This document shows, in pieces, positions 16,275-24,273 of a stretch of 64,000 bases of DNA. The DNA comes from Streptomyces fradiae (GTDB lineage Bacteria > Actinomycetota > Actinomycetes > Streptomycetales > Streptomycetaceae). The stretch's first letter is position 1; the number at the start of each line of letters is the position of its first letter. A program made the translations under genes and the position numbers. The stretch covers positions 124,001-188,000 of the forward strand of contig NZ_CP065958.1 of assembly GCF_041270065.1 (NCBI RefSeq), in the 5' to 3' direction. Under the pieces are notes generated by a model that saw only the letters and a list, made by a program, of their open reading frames with translations, searched no databases and had not been told where the DNA came from.

Positions 16275-16320
16275 TTGTTCGCAGCTACTTGTTCGCATAG
16301 TGAAGAGACTTTCACTATGC
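16275..16320. promoter_or_regulatory. IclR-type operator between pobA and the tandem IclR gene
   Basis: GCATAGTGAA (16295-16304) and TTCACTATGC (16311-16320) form a perfect 10-bp inverted repeat with a six-base spacer. Just upstream, TTGTTCGCA is directly repeated (16275-16283 and 16289-16297). The block lies 41-66 bases upstream of the pobA start, where a PobR-like activator or repressor would act. Confidence 0.62.
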
Positions 16321-16419
16321 TGGGAGTCTGGTGGCGGCCCGGTGTGCCTGTCAACGGGCTGCCGCAGCCGGTCCGCGTCGTGTTCACTACGGGGACGGAA
16401 GATCCACCACGGAGAGCCC

Positions 16420-18099
16420 ATGCCATCGATCGACGACTCCCCCGCCGGCGAATCCGCCGCGGAAACCGCCGCGGCCCCGCCCGAGGCGGTGACGCCGCTG
16501 CTGCGCGGGATCGGCGTGCTGCGGCGGCTGACCGGGGCGGGCGGGCGGATGCCGGTCGGCGAGCTGGAGCGCGCCACCGGGCTCGCCCGCTCCACGGTCG
16601 ACCGGATCACCGGCACGCTGGCCCGCATGGGCTACGTACGGATCGAGGGGCGCGACGTGGTGCTCGCGCCGCCGCTGCTCGAACTCGGCAACGCCTATCT
16701 GGCCTCCGTACGGCTGCCGGGCCTCCTGGGCGGTCTCGCCGACGCGCTCGCGGACGAGCTGGACGAGTCGGTGTCGCTCGCCGTGGCCGACGGCGACGGG
16801 ATCCGCTTCGTGCACCAGGCGACCCGGCGCCGCGCGATGTCGGTGAGCTTCCGCATCGGCGACCTGCTGCCGGCCGAACGCACCGCGCCGGGGCTGCTGT
16901 TCGCCTCCGCGTGGGACGCGGCCGGCTGGGCCGAGTGGCGGCAGCGGCGGGCGGCCGATCCGGCCGGGCGGGGCTTTCCCGTCGCGCCGCCGAGCGGGCG
17001 CACCGGCGCCGTGGACTTCGCGGAGCGGGCCGCCGAGGCGGGCCGGCTCGGCTGGGCGCTCGACGACCAGCTGGTGGAGCCGGGCCTGGTGGCGATCGCC
17101 GTGCCCGTACGGGACGGGGACGGGCGGATCGTCTGCGCGCTCAGCACCGTCAGCCACACCAGCCGGCACGACGCGGACTCGCTCCGCGCCGCCGTGCTGC
17201 CGCGGCTGCGGGACACGGCCGGGGCGATGGAGAAGGCGCTGCGGGAGGCGCCGGCGGAGGAACCGGCCGCGCCCAGCGGCCTGGCGGCCTGGACCTCGGA
17301 GTCCAAGCAGGAGCTGGGGCGGGAGTTCGTGGAGTCGCTGGCGCGCGGGCTCACCGTCCTCACGGCGTTCGGCGCGGGCCGGGAGGCGCTGCCGCTGACG
17401 GCGGTCGCGGAGGCCACGGGGCTCGCGCGGGCGACCGCGCGGCGGGCGCTGATCACCCTGGAGCACGTCGGCTGTGTGGCGGTGGAGGGGCGGGAGTTCC
17501 GGCTGACGCCGCGCGTCCTCGACCTCGGCTTCCCGCCGCTGTCGCGCACGACGCTGACCCGGATCGCACAGCCGCACCTGGCCGATCTGGCCGAGCGGGT
17601 GCGCGAGTCGACGTCGCTCGCGGTCCTGGTGGGCGACGAGGTGCAGTACACGGGCCGGGTCGAGACCAGCCGCATCATGAACGTCCACATCACCCTCGGC
17701 ACGCGCTTCCCCGCGTACGCGACCTCCATGGGCCGGGTGCTGCTCGCCGGTCTGCCGCCAAAGGAGCGGGCGGAGCGCCTGGCCGGGGCGGAGCCGCGGG
17801 CCCTGACCCCGTACACGGTGACGGATCGCGCGGAGCTCGGCGCGCTGCTCGACGGGGTGGGGCGGGCGGGCTACGCGCTGGCCGACCAGGAGCTGGAGGA
17901 GGGGCTGCGGTCGATCGCGATGCCGGTACGGGACCGGGCCGGGCGGGCGGTCGCCGCGGTGAACGTGGCGCTGCACGCGAGCCGCCGCTCCCCCGAGGAG
18001 TGCGTGACCGAGGTGCTGCCGGAGCTGGCGGCGGCGATCGCCGGGATCGAGGCCGATCTGCACGTCACGGAGCGGTTCGCCCGCGTGCCCGCGTACTGA
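16420..18099 (+). CDS. Tandem (double) IclR-family regulator, PobR/PcaR-like
   Basis: At 559 residues this is twice the usual IclR length. Two complete modules are visible. HTH 1 is at about 25-85 (LLRGIGVLRRL, MPVGELERATGLARSTVDRI) with an effector domain to about 280. HTH 2 is at about 300-365 (SLARGLTVLTAF, LPLTAVAEATGLARATARRA) with a second effector domain (LPPKERAERLAG, GYALADQELEEGLRSIAMPV). One chain could thus act like a dimer. It sits between pobA and the pca operon, so it most likely senses 4-hydroxybenzoate or protocatechuate and controls pobA. GGAG precedes the ATG. Confidence 0.86.
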   Translation: MPSIDDSPAGESAAETAAAPPEAVTPLLRGIGVLRRLTGAGGRMPVGELERATGLARSTVDRITGTLARMGYVRIEGRDVVLAPPLLELGNAYLASVRLPGLLGGLADALADELDESVSLAVADGDGIRFVHQATRRRAMSVSFRIGDLLPAERTAPGLLFASAWDAAGWAEWRQRRAADPAGRGFPVAPPSGRTGAVDFAERAAEAGRLGWALDDQLVEPGLVAIAVPVRDGDGRIVCALSTVSHTSRHDADSLRAAVLPRLRDTAGAMEKALREAPAEEPAAPSGLAAWTSESKQELGREFVESLARGLTVLTAFGAGREALPLTAVAEATGLARATARRALITLEHVGCVAVEGREFRLTPRVLDLGFPPLSRTTLTRIAQPHLADLAERVRESTSLAVLVGDEVQYTGRVETSRIMNVHITLGTRFPAYATSMGRVLLAGLPPKERAERLAGAEPRALTPYTVTDRAELGALLDGVGRAGYALADQELEEGLRSIAMPVRDRAGRAVAAVNVALHASRRSPEECVTEVLPELAAAIAGIEADLHVTERFARVPAY

Positions 18100-18139
18100 C
18101 GGCCGGTCGCCGGGAGGGGTTCCTGGAGCCCAGGCGGGC

Positions 18140-19279
18140 TCAGGCCTCCTCGGGGTCCTCCAGCACGCGCTGGGCCACGGCGAAGGCGGCGTTGGCCGCC
18201 GGGACGCCGCAGTAGACGCCGGCCTGGAGGAGGGCGGCGGCGATCTCGGCATCGCCGAGGCCGTTGCGGCGCGCCGCGCGCAGGTGGAGGGCGAGTTCCT
18301 CGTGGTGGCCGTGGGCGACGAGGGCGGTGAGGGTGACGAGGCTGCGTTCGCGGCGCGAGAGGGTGGGGTCGGTCCAGATCTCGCCCCAGGCGTAGCGGGA
18401 GATGAAGTCCTGGAAGCGGGCGGTGAGCGGGGTCTGCCGGGCCTGGGCCCGGTCGACATGGGCGTCGCCCAGGACTTCGCGGCGGGTCGCCATGCCGTTC
18501 GTTCCGCTCGGAGCGGGACCGATCCCGAAGTGCGCGCGCAGGGCGGCGGTGACGGCGGCGGGCTGTTCGGCGGGGGCCAGGTGGGAGGCGCCGGGGAGTT
18601 CGGTGAGCGCGGCGCCGGGCACGGCGTCGGCGATCTCCCGCAGATGCGCGGGCGGCGTGGCGGGGTCCTCACGGCCGGCGATCAGCAGGGTGGGCGCGCT
18701 GATGCCGGCGAGCCGGTCGCGGAGGTCGAAGGCGGCGAGGGCGTCGCAGCAGGCGGCGTAGGCGGCGGGGTCGGCGGCGCGGTGGTCCTCGACGAGGCGC
18801 GGCACGGTGAATCCGGAGGTGAACCAGCGGGCCTCGGCGGTGTCGGCGAGCCGGTCCAGGCCGTCCCGGCGTACGTCGGCGGCCCGGGCGAGCCAGGGCT
18901 CGGCGCCGCCGAAGTGGGCGGAGGAGCAGAGCACGGCGAGCCGGTCGAGGCGTTCGGGGTGGTGGGTGGCGAGGTGGAGGCCGACGGCGCCGCCGAGGGA
19001 GACCCCGGCGTACGAGAAGCGGTCGGCGCCCAGCGTGTCGGCGAGGTCGAGGACGAGCCGGGCCAGGTCGGCGACGGTCGCGCCGGGTCCGATGAGTCCG
19101 GCGGGCGAGCCGCCGTGGCCGGGCAGGTCCCAGCGGATCACCCGGTGGGCGGCGGACAGTTCGGGGGCGACGGCGTCCCAGAGGGCGGTGGAGGTGCCGA
19201 GCGAGGGCCCGAGGATGAGCACGGGCGCCGTGGCGGGCCCCTCGGCGACGTGGTGGAGGGTGGTCGCGGTGGTGGTCAA
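18140..19279 (-). CDS. pcaL: Fused 3-oxoadipate enol-lactonase / 4-carboxymuconolactone decarboxylase
   Basis: A 379-residue two-domain enzyme. Residues about 1-255 are an alpha/beta hydrolase (PcaD) with the nucleophile elbow YAGVSLGGAVGLHLA. Residues about 265-379 are a carboxymuconolactone decarboxylase (PcaC) with WTDPTLSRRERSLVTLTALV and GVYCGVPAANAAF. It performs the last two steps to 3-oxoadipate. The start is an unusual TTG (19279-19277) whose TTGA overlaps the pcaB stop; no ATG or GTG gives the same N-terminus (TTTATTLHHVAEGPA). It is the last gene of the pca operon. The PcaD-PcaC fusion is known in actinomycetes. Confidence 0.92.
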   Translation of the reverse strand: MTTTATTLHHVAEGPATAPVLILGPSLGTSTALWDAVAPELSAAHRVIRWDLPGHGGSPAGLIGPGATVADLARLVLDLADTLGADRFSYAGVSLGGAVGLHLATHHPERLDRLAVLCSSAHFGGAEPWLARAADVRRDGLDRLADTAEARWFTSGFTVPRLVEDHRAADPAAYAACCDALAAFDLRDRLAGISAPTLLIAGREDPATPPAHLREIADAVPGAALTELPGASHLAPAEQPAAVTAALRAHFGIGPAPSGTNGMATRREVLGDAHVDRAQARQTPLTARFQDFISRYAWGEIWTDPTLSRRERSLVTLTALVAHGHHEELALHLRAARRNGLGDAEIAAALLQAGVYCGVPAANAAFAVAQRVLEDPEEA

Positions 19280-20640
19280 CGTCGCTCCAGGGCGCGGTCG
19301 GTGAGGGTGCCGGCGTGTCCGGTGGCCCGGGTGGGGTCGGCGAGGGCGGCGAGTTCGGCGGGGTCGAGGCCCGTGGACTCCGGGTGTTCGGCGAGGAGTT
19401 CAGCGAGCGGACGGCCTTCGGTGCGGGTACGGGTGGCGAGTTCGGCGACGAGCGTCCGCGCGGCCGTGCGGCCGAGCCGGGGGGCGAGGGCCGTGGCGAG
19501 GCGTTCGGCGACGAGGAGTCCGCCGGAGCGGTCGAGGTTGGCGCGCATCGCGGCCGGGTCGACGCGGAGGGTCTCGACGAGGGCGGCGGTGTGGTGGGCG
19601 GCGCCGCCGACGAGCCGCAGCAGCTCGCGCAGGGGTTCCCATTCGGCGTGCCAGGCGCCGGCGGGCCGTTCGTCCTCGGCGGCCAGGCAGCCGTAGAGAC
19701 TCGCGGCGAGGTGCGGGGCGCGGCGGGCGGCGGAGGCGATCAGGGTGGCGCGGACGGGGTTGGCCTTGTGGGGCATGGCGGAGGAGCCGCCGCCGGCGCC
19801 CTCGGCGAGCTCGCCGATCTCGGTCCGCGACAGGGTGAGGACATCGGCGGCGATCTTCCCGAGCGCGCCCGCGGTGAGGGCGAGCGCGCCGGCCAGGTCG
19901 GCGATCGGGGTGCGCAGGGTGTGCCAGGGCAACAGGGGTGCGGCGAGGCCGAGTTCGGCGGCGTACGCGGCGGGCAGTCCGGTCGCGTCCCCGTCGAAGT
20001 GGCGGTCGGCGAGGGCGGCCAGGGTGCCGGCGGCGCCGCCGAGCTGGGCGGGCAGCCCGTCCCGTACCGCGGTGATCCGGTCGCGGGCGTCGAGGACGAG
20101 GGCGCGCCAGCCCGCCGCCTTGAGGCCGAAGGTGGTGGGGACGGCGTGCTGGGTGAGGGTGCGGCCGGGCATCGCGGTGTCGCGGTGGGCGGCGGCGAGG
20201 GCGGCGAGCGCCTGCTCGGTGCGGGCGAGGTCGTCCAGGACGAGGCCGAGGGTGCGGACGGCGACCAGCATGGCGGCGGTGTCCAGGATGTCCTGGCTGG
20301 TCGCGCCCTGGTGCACGTACGGGCCCCACTCCCCCGCCGCGTCGGTCAGTTCGCCGACGAGCGGGATCACCGGGTTGCCGCCGGAGCGCGCCCGAAGGGC
20401 GAGCCCGCGCGGCTCGAAGCGGCCCGCGTCGGCGGCCGCTTCGGTGATGGCGCGCGCCGCCTCGGCGGGGACGGCCCCGGTGGCGGCCTGCGCGCGGGCG
20501 AGGGCGGCCTCGGCGTCGAGCAGGGCACGCAGGAAGGCGGCGTCGCCGGTCGCGGCCTCGGCGGGCAGGCCGGCCCGCACGGGGTCGAGCAGCCCGCCGT
20601 CGATGGCGTACAGCGGGGCGGCGTCCGGGTGGCCGGTCAC
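19276..20640 (-). CDS. pcaB: 3-carboxy-cis,cis-muconate cycloisomerase
   Basis: A 454-residue member of the fumarase/adenylosuccinate-lyase superfamily. The signature GGSSAMPHKANPVRA is intact, and YVHQGATSQDILDTA forms the second conserved region. It converts 3-carboxy-cis,cis-muconate to 4-carboxymuconolactone in the protocatechuate branch. The start is a GTG that overlaps the pcaG stop by four bases; the stop overlaps pcaL. The C-terminal part past the signature resembles bacterial PcaB rather than purine-pathway lyases, and the operon context settles the call. Confidence 0.92.
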   Translation of the reverse strand: MTGHPDAAPLYAIDGGLLDPVRAGLPAEAATGDAAFLRALLDAEAALARAQAATGAVPAEAARAITEAAADAGRFEPRGLALRARSGGNPVIPLVGELTDAAGEWGPYVHQGATSQDILDTAAMLVAVRTLGLVLDDLARTEQALAALAAAHRDTAMPGRTLTQHAVPTTFGLKAAGWRALVLDARDRITAVRDGLPAQLGGAAGTLAALADRHFDGDATGLPAAYAAELGLAAPLLPWHTLRTPIADLAGALALTAGALGKIAADVLTLSRTEIGELAEGAGGGSSAMPHKANPVRATLIASAARRAPHLAASLYGCLAAEDERPAGAWHAEWEPLRELLRLVGGAAHHTAALVETLRVDPAAMRANLDRSGGLLVAERLATALAPRLGRTAARTLVAELATRTRTEGRPLAELLAEHPESTGLDPAELAALADPTRATGHAGTLTDRALERR

Positions 20641-21215
20641 GGGAACTCCAGGAAGACCGTCTCGCGCTCGCCCTGGAGGCGGATGTCGAAGCGGTGGGTG
20701 CGGTACGGCTCCTCGGCGGCGATCAGGGTGGCGCGCCGGTCGGCGGGGAGCCGGTCGAGCAGCGGGTCGGGGCCGTCGGCGAGATAGGCGCGGGTGTAGA
20801 GGTGGTGGAGCAGGCCACGGGCGAACACGCAGACGGCGATGTGGGGTTGGCCGGGGTTGCCGGGCGGCAGGGTGTGCAGGGTGTAGTGGCCGTCGGCGTC
20901 GGTGGCGACGCGTCCGAAGCCGGTGAAGTCGGTGCCGTTGCGCCCGAGGTGGCCGCCGGTGACGGGGTCGCGGCGCAGCGAGCCGGGCGCGCCGGTGCGG
21001 GAGCCGTCGGGGGCGGCCTGCCAGAACTCCAGGAGCGCGTCGGGGACGGGGGCGCCGGCGCCGTCGAGGACGCGGCCGTGGAGGGTGATGCGGTCCGGGT
21101 GCCCGGCGGGGGCGACGCGCTCGCCGTCGGGGAACGGCAGGGCGTAGCCGTAGAACGGGCCGACCGTGTGGGACGGCGTGGGCAGCGGCCGGGCGGCGGG
21201 TTCGGCGGTGCTCAT
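20637..21215 (-). CDS. pcaG: Protocatechuate 3,4-dioxygenase alpha subunit
   Basis: A 192-residue intradiol dioxygenase alpha subunit. It has TPSHTVGPFYGYALPF at the N-terminus, RVATDADGHYTLHTLPPG in the central sheet and the PHIAVCVFARGLLHHLYT strand. It lacks the complete tyrosine/histidine iron set, as usual for PcaG, which contributes to the active-site pocket of the (alpha-beta-Fe) complex with PcaH. Its ATG overlaps the pcaH stop and its stop overlaps pcaB. Confidence 0.92.
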   Translation of the reverse strand: MSTAEPAARPLPTPSHTVGPFYGYALPFPDGERVAPAGHPDRITLHGRVLDGAGAPVPDALLEFWQAAPDGSRTGAPGSLRRDPVTGGHLGRNGTDFTGFGRVATDADGHYTLHTLPPGNPGQPHIAVCVFARGLLHHLYTRAYLADGPDPLLDRLPADRRATLIAAEEPYRTHRFDIRLQGERETVFLEFP

Positions 21216-21991
21216 CGGCCTTCCTCCATCCAGGTGGCGGCGGGTCCGTCGAGGACGATGTCCCAGGCGTAGCCGAGGGAGAACTCGGGGACGGACAGGC
21301 CGTGTTCGTAGCGGGCGACGAGCCGGTCGCGGGCCGCCGGGTCGGTGACCGAGCAGATGATGGGGTCGCGGTCGAGCAGCGGGTCGCCGGGGAAGTACAT
21401 CTGGGTGACGAGGCGCTGGGTGAACGCCGTGCCGAACACCGAGAAGTGGATGTGGGCGGGGCGCCAGGCGTTGGTGTGGTTGCGCCAGGGGTAGGCGCCG
21501 GGCTTGATGGTGGTGAAGGTATAGCGTCCCTGACTGTCCGTCAGGGTGCGGCCCACACCGGTGAAATGGTGGTCGAGCGGGGCCGGGTGGCGGTCGCGGT
21601 GGTGGGCGTAGCGGCCGGAGGCGTTGGCCTGCCAGAGCTCGATCAGCTGTCCGCGCACGGGCCGGCCAGCCCGGTCGAGGAGCCGGCCGGTGACGGTGAT
21701 CCGCTCGCCCAGGGGCTCGCCGGCGTGCATCCGGGTGAGGTCGTTGTCGTGCTCGGTGACGTCGGTGGGCCCGAAGACCGGCCCGGCGAGCTCGACGGCC
21801 TCCGGGTCGCCGCCCGCGTCGACGGCGACGAGCGGCTGCCGGGGGTGGCGGAGCAGCGAGCTGCGGTACGGGGCGTAGTCGCGCGGCGGATGGTGGCGGG
21901 GCGGGGCGCCCGCGGCGAGCGCCGCGTCGTAGGTGCTCTGGAGGGCCGCGATCTCGCGGTCGATGCGGTGCTGGGTGAGCTCGTCGTCCAT
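21212..21991 (-). CDS. pcaH: Protocatechuate 3,4-dioxygenase beta subunit
   Basis: A 259-residue iron-bearing subunit. The ligands expected from the family are visible: tyrosine in ASGRYAHHRD, tyrosine in KPGAYPWRNHTNAWRPAHI and the two histidines of RPAHIHF. It cleaves the protocatechuate ring between the hydroxyl groups to 3-carboxy-cis,cis-muconate. The ATG at 21991 follows a 58-base gap after pcaJ, the only real spacer in the operon, and GAAAGAAC-type purines precede it. The stop overlaps pcaG. Confidence 0.93.
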   Translation of the reverse strand: MDDELTQHRIDREIAALQSTYDAALAAGAPPRHHPPRDYAPYRSSLLRHPRQPLVAVDAGGDPEAVELAGPVFGPTDVTEHDNDLTRMHAGEPLGERITVTGRLLDRAGRPVRGQLIELWQANASGRYAHHRDRHPAPLDHHFTGVGRTLTDSQGRYTFTTIKPGAYPWRNHTNAWRPAHIHFSVFGTAFTQRLVTQMYFPGDPLLDRDPIICSVTDPAARDRLVARYEHGLSVPEFSLGYAWDIVLDGPAATWMEEGR

Positions 21992-22049
21992 GCGGAGGGT
22001 TCTTTCCTCTCGGAGCGGAAAGGCGGGCGGGGCAGACGGGGCGCCCGGG

Positions 22050-22745
22050 TCAGACCTGGACGCGGACCTCGGGGTCCGGGGCGCGGTCCGCCGCCGGTGG
22101 GATCGGCTGCCTGTCGGGGCCGAGGACCGGGGCGGCCGTCTGGGCCGCGACCTGCTCGGGGGTCACGCCCGGTGCGGTCTCGACGAGGACGAGGCCGTCC
22201 GGTGTCACGTCGAGCACGGCGAGGTCGGTGATGACGCGGTCGACGCAGCCGCGGCCGGTCAGGGGCAGGTCGCACTCGGCGACGATCTTGGGGGTGCCGT
22301 CCTTGGCGGTGTGGGTGAGGACGACGATGACCGTACGGGCGCCGTGGACGAGGTCCATGGCGCCGCCGATGCCGGTGACGAGGCGCCCTGGCACGGCCCA
22401 GTTGGCGAGGTCGCCGCGGGCGGAGACCTGCATGCCGCCGAGGACGGCGACGTCGACATGGCCGCCTCGGATCATGCCGAAGGAGAGCGCGGAGTCGAAG
22501 TACGCGGCGCCGGGCAGGACGGTGACGGTCTCCTTGCCGGCGTTGATGAGGTCGGGGTCGACCTCGTCCTCGGTCGGGTAGGGGCCGGTGCCGAGGATGC
22601 CGTTCTCCGAGTGGAGGACGACCTCGACGCCGGGCGGCAGGTGCTCGGGGACGAGCGTGGGCAGGCCGATGCCGAGGTTCACGTACTGCCCGTCGCGCAG
22701 TTCGCGGGCGGCGCGGGCGGCCATCTCTTCGCGGGTCCAGCTCAT
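22050..22745 (-). CDS. pcaJ: 3-oxoadipate CoA-transferase subunit B
   Basis: A 231-residue CoA-transferase beta subunit. The active glutamate lies in [29 protein letters not shown] and [20 protein letters not shown] are standard for PcaJ/ScoB. It moves CoA from succinyl-CoA to 3-oxoadipate. The stretch after VRVQV-proximal Pro residues ([15 protein letters not shown]) is a short tail. It is coupled to pcaI by a four-base ATGA overlap. ScoB for acetoacetate is an alternative by sequence, but the operon favours pcaJ. Confidence 0.9.
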   Translation of the reverse strand: MSWTREEMAARAARELRDGQYVNLGIGLPTLVPEHLPPGVEVVLHSENGILGTGPYPTEDEVDPDLINAGKETVTVLPGAAYFDSALSFGMIRGGHVDVAVLGGMQVSARGDLANWAVPGRLVTGIGGAMDLVHGARTVIVVLTHTAKDGTPKIVAECDLPLTGRGCVDRVITDLAVLDVTPDGLVLVETAPGVTPEQVAAQTAAPVLGPDRQPIPPAADRAPDPEVRVQV

Positions 22746-23521
22746 CGGGTGGTCCTTCGTGTCGGAGAGGCGGAGATCGTGCGCCGTTCGATGCCCTTGT
22801 CCGCGGCCTGTTCGGGGGTGAGCGCGACGACGCGCTGGACGAAGACGCCGGGCAGGTGCACCTCGTCGGGGCCGAGGACGCCGGGTTCGACGAGTTCCTC
22901 GACCTCGGCGACGGTGATGCGGCCGGCCATGGCGGCGAGCGGGTTGAAGTTGCGGGCGGCGGCGTGGAAGACGAGGTTGCCGTGCCGGTCGCCGCGGGCG
23001 GCGCGGACCAGGGCGTAGTCGGTGCGGATGGCGCGTTCCATGACGTACGGGACGCCGTCGAACTCCCGTACCTCCTTGGGCGGCGAGGCGAGTGCGACGC
23101 CGCCGTTCCCGTCGTACCGCCAGGGCAGTCCCCCGTCGGCGACCTGGGTGCCGACGCCGGCCGGGGTGTAGAAGGCAGGGATGCCGCAGCCGCCGGCGCG
23201 CAGCCGCTCGGCGAGGGTGCCCTGCGGGATGAGTTCGACCTCCAGCTCCCCGGCCAGGTACTGGCGGGCGAACTCCTTGTTCGCGCCGATGTACGAGCCG
23301 GTGACGCGGGCGATCCGGCCGGCGGCGAGCAGCACGGCGAGCCCGCTGTCCAGGGCGCCGCAGTTGTTGGAGACGACCCCCAGTCCCCCGACGCCGCGGG
23401 CGTGGAGCGCCTGGATGAGGGTGGTGGGTACACCGCTGAGGCCGAAGCCGCCGACGGCGAGCGTCGCTCCGTCGGGAACGTCGGCCACCGCCTCGGCGGC
23501 GCTGGTGACCACTTTGTCCAT
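22742..23521 (-). CDS. pcaI: 3-oxoadipate CoA-transferase subunit A
   Basis: A 259-residue CoA-transferase alpha subunit. The glycine-rich loop [20 protein letters not shown] is near the N-terminus, followed by VVSNNCG and [18 protein letters not shown], all typical of PcaI/ScoA. The ATG at 23521 ([12 protein letters not shown]) is chosen; a longer frame to 23611 crosses the likely operator. It is the first gene of the pca operon and is divergent from the pcaV-like MarR gene. No thiolase gene (pcaF) accompanies pcaIJ in this window. Confidence 0.9.
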   Translation of the reverse strand: MDKVVTSAAEAVADVPDGATLAVGGFGLSGVPTTLIQALHARGVGGLGVVSNNCGALDSGLAVLLAAGRIARVTGSYIGANKEFARQYLAGELEVELIPQGTLAERLRAGGCGIPAFYTPAGVGTQVADGGLPWRYDGNGGVALASPPKEVREFDGVPYVMERAIRTDYALVRAARGDRHGNLVFHAAARNFNPLAAMAGRITVAEVEELVEPGVLGPDEVHLPGVFVQRVVALTPEQAADKGIERRTISASPTRRTTR

Positions 23522-23595
23522 GGGAAGCCTCTCGTCCGCACCGATGTCCGCGTCGGCCCTGAAGGAGTCAGTGCGAGAGTGAGTCAGCGAATTAG

Positions 23596-23607
23596 TCAGT
23601 GCACTGA
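23596..23607. promoter_or_regulatory. Candidate PcaV operator palindrome
   Basis: TCAGTGCACTGA is a perfect 12-bp palindrome in the 228-base gap between pcaI and the MarR gene. Related GAGTCAG / AGTCAGTG elements cluster just beside it (23563-23590). Its nine-base half GTGCACTGA recurs at 24236-24244, past the end of the MarR gene. Position fits repression of the pca operon. Confidence 0.5.
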
Positions 23608-23749
23608 GCATCTGGCCGACCGGGCCATGCTGGCAGCCCTACGCGCGACCGTCAACGGGTTCCGGGCGAACAGGTCCGGGCCGGGGTCAGGGCGACGGGT
23701 ATCGTTCCGTGCACCGACGAAGCGGCAGGCACGGCTGAAGGAGCGCACG

Positions 23750-24211
23750 ATGGGCGCGGTGGATCTGACCACGCATCCCGGACACCTGGCCCGGCGACTC
23801 CAGCAGGCCCACCACCTGCTGTGGACGACGGTGGTCTCGGAGGAGATCACCTCGCCGCAGTTCGGCGTCCTCAACGCCCTGGTCGCCGAGCCCGGCCTCG
23901 ATCAGCGGACCGTGGGCGAGCGGGTGGGCCTGGACCGGTCGACGATCGCCGAGGTGGTGAGCCGGCTGATCCGGCGCGGTCTGCTCGACAAGGTGCGCGA
24001 TCCCGAGGACGGGCGCCGCTTCCTGCTCCGCCTCACCGACGAGGGCACCCGCACCCACCGCCGCCTGACCGTGCGGACCGCCCGGATGAACCAGATCTTC
24101 CTGGCGCCCCTCTCCCCCGAGGAGCAGACCCAGTTCCTGTCGCTCCTCCGCCGCGTCTCCGACGCGGCGGAGGAGCTGCGGGCGCCGGCGGAGCCGGTCG
24201 CCGCGCCCTGA
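23750..24211 (+). CDS. pcaV: MarR-family regulator, PcaV-like
   Basis: A 153-residue MarR protein. The winged HTH covers roughly residues 35-100: ITSPQFGVLNALVAEPG, QRTVGERVGLDRSTIAEVVS as recognition region, and VRDPEDGRRFLLRLTDEG as wing. GAAGGAG lies seven bases before the ATG. Streptomyces PcaV is a MarR protein divergent from the pca operon and released by protocatechuate; size, orientation and position here agree. The sequence alone does not prove the ligand. Confidence 0.8.
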   Translation: MGAVDLTTHPGHLARRLQQAHHLLWTTVVSEEITSPQFGVLNALVAEPGLDQRTVGERVGLDRSTIAEVVSRLIRRGLLDKVRDPEDGRRFLLRLTDEGTRTHRRLTVRTARMNQIFLAPLSPEEQTQFLSLLRRVSDAAEELRAPAEPVAAP

Positions 24212-24273
24212 GACCGCCTGACCCCGGAACCCTCGGTGCACTGACGATCAGGGCATCGGACCGCCTTGCCGCC

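Noticed and set aside
15121..18099. A 992-codon forward frame joining the pobA region with the IclR gene
   Set aside because: Its first part is antisense to pobA; only the part from 16420 encodes IclR modules and has a ribosome site.
24212..24273. Possible terminator between pcaV and xylB
   Set aside because: No stem longer than about five base pairs was found in this convergent gap.
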